Shown here: positions 5,569-11,414 of the stretch, piece after piece | How positions within the stretch are numbered: position 1 is the first letter of the stretch | Layout: each line of letters begins with the position of its first letter | NCBI GenBank assembly: GCA_900752015.1 | Contig: CAADTZ010000010.1 | Location: forward strand, 1 to 11,414 | Length of the DNA stretch: 11,414 nucleotides | Source of the DNA: an uncultured Collinsella sp. | GTDB taxonomy: Bacteria; Actinomycetota; Coriobacteriia; Coriobacteriales; Coriobacteriaceae | Reading direction: 5' to 3' | The notes under the pieces: generated by a model | Seen by the model: the letters and a program-made list of their open reading frames with translations, nothing else | What the model was told of the DNA's origin: nothing | The model's database searches: none | Translations under genes and position numbers: made by a program

Positions 5569-6705
5569 CTACAAGGTCGAAATGAAGGTGGACAGGCGGT
5601 GGAGGCCTTCGTCCAGGTTTTCGTCGGAGACGCAATAGCTTAGGCGGATGTGGCCTTCGGTTCCGAAGCAGTTTCCGGGGACTAGGGCTACGTTTGCCTC
5701 TTTGATGGCTTTGATGCAGAAGTCTTCGCTTGTTAGGCCGAATTGTTTGATGCTGGGGAAGGCGTAGAAGGCGCCTGCCGGTTCCACTACGTCGAGGCCC
5801 ATGGCGTCTAAGGCTGCGAGTACGCGCTCGCGGCGGACTCGGTAGACTTTGAGCATGGGGGCTGGGTCGACGGTGAGGGCTCGGGCTGCGGCGTCCATCT
5901 CGAAGGAGACGGCACTCGATACTAGGTATTGGTGAGCTTTTGCGATCTCGGCGATGACGGGCCCTGCCGCTGCGAGCCAGCCCAGGCGCCAGCCGGTCAT
6001 AGCCCAGGGCTTGGAGAAGCTCTCGATGACGACCGTCTGCTCACGCAGCTCCGGGTGACGCTGGGCAAAGCGCTCGTAGCCATCCACATAAACCAGGCGG
6101 TTGTATACGTCGTCGCAGACCACGTAGATGCCCGCCTGCTCCGCCACGCGCGCCACGGCGTCGAGCGATGCCGCGTTGAGGATGCAACCCGTAGGATTGT
6201 TGGGCGAGCAGATGACGATGGCCTTGGTCGCCGGCGTCACGCAAGCACGAAGCGCATCCTCGTCAATCTGAAATTGCGCAGGCTCCGTATCCAAAAAGAC
6301 TGCTTTAGCGTGGTTGGCCACGACGATGCTTTCGTACAGGCCAAAGGCCGGCGTGGGGATAATGACCTCGTCGCCGGGGTTGAGCATGGCCATGAATGTT
6401 GCCGACAGGGCCTCGGTCGCGCCGTCGGTCAGGATGACCTCGTCGGCCGAAAACGTAAGGCCCGCGCCCCCCATGTAGGCAGATAACGCCTCGCGCAGGG
6501 CGGGGCGACCGTTGTTGGGCGGATAGTGCGTGTCGCCGCGGTCCAGCGCGACGGTCACCTCGGCGCTAATCACATCGGGCGTGGGAAAATCGGGCTCGCC
6601 AAGCGCAAGCGCGATGCACCCCGGGTGCTGGGCGGCGAGCGCATTGATCCGACGGATGCCGGAGGGCTTGAGCGTGGTAAGCGAGGTATTCATGGGCAGG
6701 CGCAT
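5569..6705 (-). CDS. PLP-dependent class I/II aminotransferase
   Basis: This is a pyridoxal-phosphate enzyme that moves an amino group between an amino acid and a 2-oxo acid in the cytosol. It belongs to the fold-type I, aspartate aminotransferase-like group. The 378-residue length is normal. Visible are LALGEPDFPTPD at 33-44, GATEAL at 95-100, SPNNPTG at 167-173, D198 and Y201 of the cofactor pocket, the Schiff-base lysine K232 in ESFSKPWAMTGWRLGW, and a carboxylate-binding R354 in GHIRLSY. The ATG at 6705 has AAAGGA a few bases before it; a second ATG four codons later is less well placed. The substrate cannot be read from sequence; aspartate, alanine or aromatic amino acids are all possible. 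It is divergent from the gene at 6799. From about residue 256 codon choice shifts to AAA, CTA, GTA and GAA (see findings). Confidence 0.93.
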   Translation of the reverse strand: MRLPMNTSLTTLKPSGIRRINALAAQHPGCIALALGEPDFPTPDVISAEVTVALDRGDTHYPPNNGRPALREALSAYMGGAGLTFSADEVILTDGATEALSATFMAMLNPGDEVIIPTPAFGLYESIVVANHAKAVFLDTEPAQFQIDEDALRACVTPATKAIVICSPNNPTGCILNAASLDAVARVAEQAGIYVVCDDVYNRLVYVDGYERFAQRHPELREQTVVIESFSKPWAMTGWRLGWLAAAGPVIAEIAKAHQYLVSSAVSFEMDAAARALTVDPAPMLKVYRVRRERVLAALDAMGLDVVEPAGAFYAFPSIKQFGLTSEDFCIKAIKEANVALVPGNCFGTEGHIRLSYCVSDENLDEGLHRLSTFISTL

Positions 6706-6798
6706 GGCGTTCCTTTCGTAAGGGTTGCACTAGGATAGCGCGGCGAGGCGTCGCCAGACGGTATAACCTAAACGGAAACCAACCGGAAAGGAGGCGGC

Positions 6799-7461
6799 AT
6801 GGAGACGACCGCACGCGGCGATGTACCAAAAACACTGCATAACATCGCGTTTGTCAGTATTCCCGAGAGCGCCGATCTTGAGTTTTTGCTCTGGGACCTG
6901 CAGGATGCCATCGCGGCCTATGCCCGGCTTTCCGGCACCGTACTCCCCCACCCGGTCGACTTGAAGGCGGATAATGCCGACGGCATTGCCGATGGCATCG
7001 TGCTGGCCATTGAAGATATGGCTGACGATGAGACGTTGACTGCTATCGAGCAGGCGCTTGAGCGCTTTGGCGGTACGGGAACGCGTGTCTATGCCGTGAT
7101 CCGAGCCGCACGACAGGGCGCTGAGCAGGCGCGTGGGACCGCCGTTCGCCTGCACAAGGTATGCGAGCGCCATGACCAATTGTGGTGTGGCGGCGTTGCC
7201 ATCTGCGCCGGCAACGGCATCGCAGCGCTTCGCCATTCCCCACGCATGGGCCTCTTGCGCCGACCATTTTCGGAAGCGATGGATAAGCTTGTGGGCGCTG
7301 TGCGCATGGGCTGCTCCGTCGAGCATGCACAGCGACTTGGCGGCGGCAATGCCGCCAACGTCGACGCCGACGGCATGGTTTGCGCCGAGCCAGCCGTGCC
7401 CGCGCCGGTCTGGCAAGGCGTTCTGAAACACCTCGGCGCCCACACTCAATCAATAATCTAA
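6799..7461 (+). CDS. Uncharacterised protein, possibly a divergent flavodoxin-fold (NADPH:FMN reductase-like) protein
   Basis: This is a 220-residue soluble protein and the only plus-strand gene here. AAAGGAGG immediately precedes the ATG at 6799. No signal peptide or membrane segment is seen. The stretch from about residue 95 to 168 (TRVYAVI, then a charged stretch, AVRLHKVCERHDQLWCGGVAI and PFSEAMDKLVGAVRMG) resembles the C-terminal half of clostridial NADPH-dependent FMN reductase-like proteins. In those, a VYxxI strand, a CExxGLxWxGG helix-strand and an ALxxLxxAI helix occur in that order. The N-terminal phosphate-binding GSPR-type loop of such enzymes is absent, so flavin binding is doubtful. 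The tail from about 170 (EHAQRLGGGNAANVDADGMV) matches nothing I recognise. It diverges from the aminotransferase gene over 93 bases and converges on the glycosylase gene with one base between the stop codons. Confidence 0.75.
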   Translation: METTARGDVPKTLHNIAFVSIPESADLEFLLWDLQDAIAAYARLSGTVLPHPVDLKADNADGIADGIVLAIEDMADDETLTAIEQALERFGGTGTRVYAVIRAARQGAEQARGTAVRLHKVCERHDQLWCGGVAICAGNGIAALRHSPRMGLLRRPFSEAMDKLVGAVRMGCSVEHAQRLGGGNAANVDADGMVCAEPAVPAPVWQGVLKHLGAHTQSII

Positions 7462-7462
7462 A

Positions 7463-8026
7463 TTAATGAGCTGCCCAGTCAACGGCTTCACTCCAACGCT
7501 CGACAAGCCGCTCCAAACGCCACGCCGCGTTGGCAGGACTCGTCGACGGCAGCACGATGGCGGGTAGCCCCGTCCGCTCTTGTAGATAGCGTTTGTAGAG
7601 TCGCCCTGCCGTACCGCCGTTACAGACAACGACCTCGATCGGCGCGGCATCGGTAATGCGCTCGATATGTGCCGGCACAACGTTACGGATGCTTGCGTCG
7701 CTCGAGCCCTTAATGTCGCAGCTCTCGATCACATCCCACAGGGCCACGCCGCCGTTCAGCAGCATGGCCCGCTTGGCGGCAATGGAGGCATCGAGCGTCG
7801 CGGGCTCACCGCTTGCCAAAGGATCGCCCTCGTTGGGCGGCACAGGCATACCGAGGCACGTGGCCATCACACGCCAAAAGCGGTTCTGCGGATTGCCATA
7901 GTAGAAGGCATTGGCGCGCGAAAGCACCGAGGGAAACGACCCGAGCACCAAAACGCGCGAGTGCTGGTCGAACACGGGCTCAAACCCATGCTCAATATGT
8001 TGATAGCCCTCGTCCGGCGCTGTCAT
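7463..8026 (-). CDS. DNA-deoxyinosine glycosylase (UDG superfamily, HDG type)
   Basis: This base-excision repair enzyme removes hypoxanthine, which arises by adenine deamination, from DNA. The 187-residue length is usual. It has VLVLGSFPS at 25-33, then FYYGNPQNRFW at 41-51 holding the expected catalytic-site asparagine region. VVCNGGTAGRLYKRYL lies near 133-148, and LPSTSPAN at 159-166 is the second conserved loop of the superfamily. These motifs fit the hypoxanthine-DNA glycosylase group rather than classical Ung, which uses GQDPYH. The ATG at 8026 lies three bases after the TAG of the upstream amylase gene, and its GAGG ribosome-binding site is inside that gene. The two should therefore be co-transcribed and perhaps translationally coupled. 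No terminator is visible at its 3' end, where it meets the opposing gene. Confidence 0.88.
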   Translation of the reverse strand: MTAPDEGYQHIEHGFEPVFDQHSRVLVLGSFPSVLSRANAFYYGNPQNRFWRVMATCLGMPVPPNEGDPLASGEPATLDASIAAKRAMLLNGGVALWDVIESCDIKGSSDASIRNVVPAHIERITDAAPIEVVVCNGGTAGRLYKRYLQERTGLPAIVLPSTSPANAAWRLERLVERWSEAVDWAAH

Positions 8027-8029
8027 GAT

Positions 8030-9406
8030 CTAGGCCCTCAACAGATAGCGCACCTCGTAGGGCGCAAGCTCAAGGGAGCCAGCCAGCTCGACCGTGGGCA
8101 CGCCGTCGGCAAGCAGGTCGACAAAGGACCCGTTGAGTTCGCCGGCGCCAAAGGTGTAAGGCTCACCCACGGCATTCACCGCCACGAGTACCGTCGCGCC
8201 GTCACAGGCGCGCTCGAACAGCAGCTGCTTGTTCTGGATCACCACGTTGCGATAGGCACCGTAGTTGAGAGCACGGGCAGCCGCGTCGTCGGCCGAGCGA
8301 AGGTGTGCGAGTTGCGTGATGAACGCCGTCAGCTCATTGGGCGCAGGCTCATCGAGCGCAGGGCGCAGCGCCCAGTCGCCATCGGGACCGCCCTTTTCAC
8401 CAGCAATTCCCCACTCGCTGCCATAGTAGACGCACGGGATGCCCGGCATGCCAAAGAGCATGCCATAGGCGGGGCGCAGGCACGACTTGTCAGTGAGGAT
8501 GCTTGCCAGGCGCGGCACATCGTGGTTGTCGACAAACGACAGCAGGTGCTTGCCGCGGTAGATGCACCACGGGTCGCCGCCAAACTGGCGGTGCAGCGAA
8601 TGGGCAATCTCGAACATGTTGACCGAGTTAAAGCTGGAGTACAGGCCCTTGTAGCACTCGTAGTTGGTGCAGGAGTCGAGCATCTCGTCGTTGACGATTT
8701 GGTTGTAGTCGCCGTGGAGCGTCTCGCCGATCAGCACAAAGTCGGGCTTGAGCTCACGGGTAAAGGCGTGCAGGCGGCGCATAAAGTCGCGGTCGAGCAT
8801 ATAGGCAACGTCCAGGCGCAGGCCGTCGACGCCAAAGACCTCGGCCCAGCGGCGCACGGACTCGAGCAGGTAATCGACCACGGCGGGGTTTTGCAGGTTG
8901 AGCTTCACGAGCTCAAAATGGCCTTCCCAGCCCTCGTACCAAAAGCCGTCGCCGTAGCACGAGTCGCCGTCAAAGCTAATGTGGAACCAGTCCTTGTAGG
9001 GCGAGTCCCACTTGCGCTCCTGCACATCGCGGAAGGCCCAAAAGCCGCGACCGACGTGGTTGAAGACAGCATCGAGCACCACGCGGATGCCATGGGCGTG
9101 CAGCGTCTCGCACACGGCGGCAAAGTCGGCGTCCCCACCCAGGCGGCGGTCGATGTGGCGCAGGCTACGCGTATCATAGCCATGGCTGTCAGATTCGAGC
9201 GGCGGGTTGATGAGCACGGTGCCGACGCCGAGTTCCTGCAGGTAGTCGGCCCATTGGGCGATTTTCATGATAGGAGCATCGGGGTTGGGCACGGCGTTAG
9301 CAGCCTGGGCGAGCTCATCCTCGGCAACGGGCGCGGCGTTTTCGCGCGGAGCTCCGCAAAAGCCCAGCGGATAGATCTGATAGAACGTCGTCTCGTATGC
9401 CCACAT
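8030..9406 (-). CDS. Alpha-amylase family glycoside hydrolase (GH13)
   Basis: This is a retaining alpha-glucan hydrolase with a (beta/alpha)8 barrel. The 458-residue protein shows all four GH13 regions. DAVFNH is at 112-117. GLRLDVA has the nucleophile D199. IGETLHG has the acid/base E228. FVDNHD has the transition-state-stabilising D296. A small beta domain of about 80 residues ends the protein. There is no signal peptide, so it probably acts in the cytoplasm on maltodextrins or related imported oligosaccharides. Exact specificity (maltodextrin glucosidase, neopullulanase-like or another) cannot be read. The N-terminal starch-binding domain of neopullulanases is missing, since the barrel begins at about residue 6 (TTFYQIYPLGF). 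GGGAGG lies seven bases before the ATG at 9406. It is the first gene of a pair with the deoxyinosine glycosylase. Confidence 0.92.
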   Translation of the reverse strand: MWAYETTFYQIYPLGFCGAPRENAAPVAEDELAQAANAVPNPDAPIMKIAQWADYLQELGVGTVLINPPLESDSHGYDTRSLRHIDRRLGGDADFAAVCETLHAHGIRVVLDAVFNHVGRGFWAFRDVQERKWDSPYKDWFHISFDGDSCYGDGFWYEGWEGHFELVKLNLQNPAVVDYLLESVRRWAEVFGVDGLRLDVAYMLDRDFMRRLHAFTRELKPDFVLIGETLHGDYNQIVNDEMLDSCTNYECYKGLYSSFNSVNMFEIAHSLHRQFGGDPWCIYRGKHLLSFVDNHDVPRLASILTDKSCLRPAYGMLFGMPGIPCVYYGSEWGIAGEKGGPDGDWALRPALDEPAPNELTAFITQLAHLRSADDAAARALNYGAYRNVVIQNKQLLFERACDGATVLVAVNAVGEPYTFGAGELNGSFVDLLADGVPTVELAGSLELAPYEVRYLLRA

Positions 9407-9441
9407 AGCAACCTCCCGGTAAGCTCAACACAACGACATCC

Positions 9442-9447
9442 ATTGTA
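9442..9447 (-). promoter_or_regulatory. Candidate -10 box for the GH13-glycosylase unit
   Basis: The minus strand reads TACAAT at 9442-9447, about 35 bases before the GH13 start codon. TTGGGG lies 19 bases upstream, a poor -35 at a long spacing. It sits directly downstream of the sotB hairpin terminator, where a new promoter is expected. Confidence 0.35.
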
Positions 9448-9469
9448 TGCCCGGCTTGTATCCTCTCCC

Positions 9470-9544
9470 CAAAATAAGTTGCGGGGGAATAGTTCCTGCT
9501 TGGATCTTCAGAGGCCTTAAACAAGAACTATTCCACCGCAACTG
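9470..9544 (-). terminator. Long hairpin, probable terminator of sotB
   Basis: The arms 9477-9498 and 9522-9543 pair over 22 positions, with one mismatch and, on the minus strand, one G-U wobble. The loop is 23 bases. TTATTTTGG follows on the minus strand, an interrupted U tract. It begins 16 bases after the sotB stop codon. The stem is much longer than a normal intrinsic terminator, so it may be a repeat element that also terminates transcription. Confidence 0.65.
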
Positions 9545-9559
9545 ATGAGGAGGATGTGG

Positions 9560-10756
9560 CTAGGCGACGGGCTTTGCGCGGCGTATGGCCGGGAACAGCA
9601 CGGTGATGGCGAGGATGACGCCCACGACGGCAATCGTCCCACCCGCGAAGCCGATCCAGGCGATACCGGGGCCCGAAACCACGGCTCCGCCGATCGCGGT
9701 ACCCGTGCCGATACCGAGGTTGAACAGGCCCGAGAAGATCGACATGGCGACGGCCGACGAATCTGCCGGCGTGTGCTTGATGAGCTCGGCCTGAAACGCC
9801 ACGTTAAAGGCCGTGGCGCAGCAACCCCACAGTGCGCAGACGGCAAGCACTGTCACGAGCGACGATGCGGCCGGCCCCATGAGCAGCAGGGCCACCGGCA
9901 CGCCGGAGAGCGTGATAGCCAAGAACGGGAAGCGATGCCCATCGAACAGGCGGCCAAACAGCCAGCTTCCGAGCAAACCAGAGCAGCCAAACGCCGTCAG
10001 CGTCATGGTAATGGCGCCCGCATCGACGTGCGCGACCTGCGCCAGGAAGGGCTCGATATAGCTGTAGCTTGCGTAATAGCCGGTCGCCATGAAGACCGTG
10101 ACTGCGTAGAGCGCGATGAGGAGCGGGTTCTTGAGCAGCTCGGGCAGCTGTTTGACGGTAAAGCGCTCACCCGCCGGCATGGCCGGGAACACCGCTGCCT
10201 GGTAGACGACCGCGATGGCTGAGAGGCCCCCGACCACGGCAAACGTCATGCGCCAGCCCACGGCCAAGCCAATGGCGCGACCGAGCGGCAGGCCAAAGAT
10301 CTGCGCGATGGACGAGCCCGTAGCGATCATGCTGATGGCGAGCGCGCCGTGGCGAGTGTCGACCAGGCGCGAGGCCATAATCGAGGCGACTGACCAGAAC
10401 ACGGCATGTGCGCAAGCGACCACCAGGCGCGCGCAGACCAGGATGGGATAGGTCGGCGCCACAGCGGACAGGAACTGACCGAGCGAGAACACGGCCAGCA
10501 CGCCCAGCAGCATCCGCTTGAACTCAAAGCGCGAGGCGAACACCATGAGCGGCAGCGACAGCAGCATGACGCCCCAGGCATAGACCGAGATCATGATGCC
10601 CGCCTGGGCCTCGGTGAGCGAGAACGACGCGGCGATATCAGTCAAAAGGCCGATGGGCATAAACTCCGACGTGTTGAACACGAACGCACAGCAGGTGAGC
10701 CCGACGAGTGGGAGCCACTGCTTGAGCGTGATGCCGTCTTGCTTTGTTTGAGCCAT
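9560..10756 (-). CDS. sotB: MFS sugar efflux transporter, SotB family
   Basis: This is a 12-helix major facilitator of the inner membrane, in the proton-driven drug/sugar efflux group. SotB (YdeA) exports arabinose, isopropyl thiogalactoside and similar sugars in E. coli. The 398 residues compare with 396 in E. coli SotB. Shared segments are easy to see. FVFNTSEFMPIGLLTDIAASF is in helix 1. AGIMISVYAWGVMLLSLPLM is in helix 2. ACAHAVFWSVAS is in helix 4. GLPLGRAIGLAVGWRMTFAVV is in helix 5. GYYASYSYIEPFL is in helix 7, and AMSIFSGLFNLGIGTG is in helix 11. The ATG at 10756 has GAGAGG nine bases upstream. The natural substrate in this organism is unknown. A perfect TATAAT at 10794-10799 precedes it and a long hairpin follows. 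Confidence 0.88.
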   Translation of the reverse strand: MAQTKQDGITLKQWLPLVGLTCCAFVFNTSEFMPIGLLTDIAASFSLTEAQAGIMISVYAWGVMLLSLPLMVFASRFEFKRMLLGVLAVFSLGQFLSAVAPTYPILVCARLVVACAHAVFWSVASIMASRLVDTRHGALAISMIATGSSIAQIFGLPLGRAIGLAVGWRMTFAVVGGLSAIAVVYQAAVFPAMPAGERFTVKQLPELLKNPLLIALYAVTVFMATGYYASYSYIEPFLAQVAHVDAGAITMTLTAFGCSGLLGSWLFGRLFDGHRFPFLAITLSGVPVALLLMGPAASSLVTVLAVCALWGCCATAFNVAFQAELIKHTPADSSAVAMSIFSGLFNLGIGTGTAIGGAVVSGPGIAWIGFAGGTIAVVGVILAITVLFPAIRRAKPVA

Positions 10757-10793
10757 ATAGGAAAACCTCTCCGATTATCTTGAGCGGTGGGCG

Positions 10794-10799
10794 ATTATA
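10794..10799 (-). promoter_or_regulatory. -10 box (TATAAT) upstream of sotB
   Basis: The minus strand has a perfect TATAAT 37 bases before the sotB ATG. No good -35 lies 16-18 bases upstream; TTGCTC is 21 bases away. A factor-dependent or weak promoter is possible. The spacer up to 10931 is AT-richer than its neighbours and shows no gene or convincing terminator. Confidence 0.55.
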
Positions 10800-10931
10800 G
10801 CAATGAGAAGTCTATAAAATGAGCAACAAAAGAATTCTTGGAAAACGATTGTTAACAGACAGCGCGCCAATTCTGCTTAAAAAGCAAGGTACGCAGGAAC
10901 TCAATGTCGAAAACGCGGCTTCATCTTCGGG

Positions 10932-11414
10932 CTATCGCGCCTGCTCGGATACGCACAAGGACACCCCCATGAGCACGTCAATTTCGAGCCAACTCGCAAC
11001 CGCACAATGAACTAGCAAAAGCAGCATATAAGCAAACGCCCCATAATAAAGTCCCTCATGCACAAGCGCCGTCACTGAAAGTGCCGGCGGCAGCGCCGCA
11101 CTCGAAACTACCCATCCAACAAGAACCTGGATAGCGCAACTTGCAACCAGGTTCCATGCCACCAGCAGCGTTGCGGGACGCGCGATTTCTCTCCAGGAGG
11201 AGCGAAGCACCGTGACCGAACGCATGATGTAGCGTGGTGCAAACCGAATGCCTCGTAGTCCCCTCTGCTCCACGTCCGCATCTTCAATTAACACGAATAC
11301 GAACGACGCGGAAAGAAGCGTCACGATTACTGCCACTACAAGCGAGCACAACACCCCGAGCTGACTGCTTGCAAGCGAGGCAAAGATTACCATTGCCGAT
11401 AAAATCAAGTGAAC
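10932..11414 (-). CDS. Unrecognised membrane protein, C-terminal part (5' end beyond the right edge)
   Basis: An open frame runs on the minus strand from the window edge to a TAG at 10932, about 160 residues. A TTG at 11408 could start it, but the frame is open upstream and no ribosome-binding site is visible, so the true start probably lies outside. Three or four hydrophobic segments are visible at about residues 4-40 (possibly two), 78-103 and 120-148. A basic loop, RFAPRYIMRSVTVLRSSWREIARP, lies between the first and second groups. It is clearly an integral membrane protein. No family is recognised. It runs in the same direction as sotB, 175 bases upstream, with no clear terminator between. 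Confidence 0.7.
   Translation of the reverse strand, partial: VHLILSAMVIFASLASSQLGVLCSLVVAVIVTLLSASFVFVLIEDADVEQRGLRGIRFAPRYIMRSVTVLRSSWREIARPATLLVAWNLVASCAIQVLVGWVVSSAALPPALSVTALVHEGLYYGAFAYMLLLLVHCAVASWLEIDVLMGVSLCVSEQAR

Noticed and set aside
5121..5635. Short overlapping frames on both strands in the rplJ leader and palindrome
   Set aside because: Similar peptides appear from both arms simply because the arms are inverted copies. There is no good ribosome-binding site and no conserved domain.
7667..9520. A 617-codon open frame on the plus strand
   Set aside because: It is antisense to both the glycosylase and the GH13 genes, whose catalytic motifs are intact on the minus strand.
9545..10222. 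A 225-codon plus-strand frame
   Set aside because: It is antisense to sotB and is a charged, low-complexity sequence.
10829..10840. Short palindrome AAGAATTCTT upstream of sotB
   Set aside because: Ten bases in an AT-rich spacer with no placement relative to a promoter; likely chance.
10819..11010. A 63-codon plus-strand frame starting MSNKRILGKRLL
   Set aside because: No convincing ribosome-binding site, no recognisable domain, and it overlaps the membrane protein gene at its 3' end. A real small gene cannot be excluded but is not supported.

Overview
The window looks like core chromosome of a high-GC Coriobacteriia-type actinobacterium, most likely Collinsella or a close relative. This is inferred from the RpoB, L10 and L7/L12 sequences, the GC-rich codon use and gene content typical of a fermentative gut bacterium. 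No phage, IS, CRISPR, tRNA or rRNA sequence was recognised. Eight protein genes have strong support (six of them complete and assignable, plus the 5' two-thirds of rpoB and one complete gene of uncertain family). A ninth, a membrane protein gene, runs off the right edge. All are on the minus strand except one at 6799-7461.

Region 1 (1-5300) is the transcription/translation block. Read right to left on the minus strand it holds a promoter (5278-5306), an L10-type autoregulatory leader with an attenuator, rplJ, rplL and an intrinsic terminator. galU follows with its own UUCG-loop terminator. Then come a spacer with a LexA-like box and rpoB, which exits the left edge. The usual rplJL-rpoBC series is therefore split by galU and two terminators, and rpoB must depend on its own promoter.

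Region 2 (about 5278-5528) is a large imperfect palindrome of about 250 bp. The rplJ promoter lies inside its left arm, and the right arm carries a decayed mirror copy of that promoter.

Region 3 (5569-10756) is metabolic. It holds a class I/II aminotransferase (minus) divergent from a flavodoxin-fold-like protein (plus). That protein gene converges, with a single spare base, on a DNA-deoxyinosine glycosylase. The glycosylase is coupled to an upstream GH13 alpha-amylase-family hydrolase. A long hairpin terminator separates these from a SotB-type MFS sugar efflux transporter. Region 4 (10932-11414) is the C-terminal part of an unrecognised membrane protein.

The most notable points are four. 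RpoB fork loop 2 is rewritten and 8 residues longer, and it resembles the eukaryotic Rpb2 motif. The rplJ promoter is embedded in a palindromic repeat. The L10 leader has a second, competing partner for its terminator arm. A near-consensus SOS box lies upstream of rpoB.
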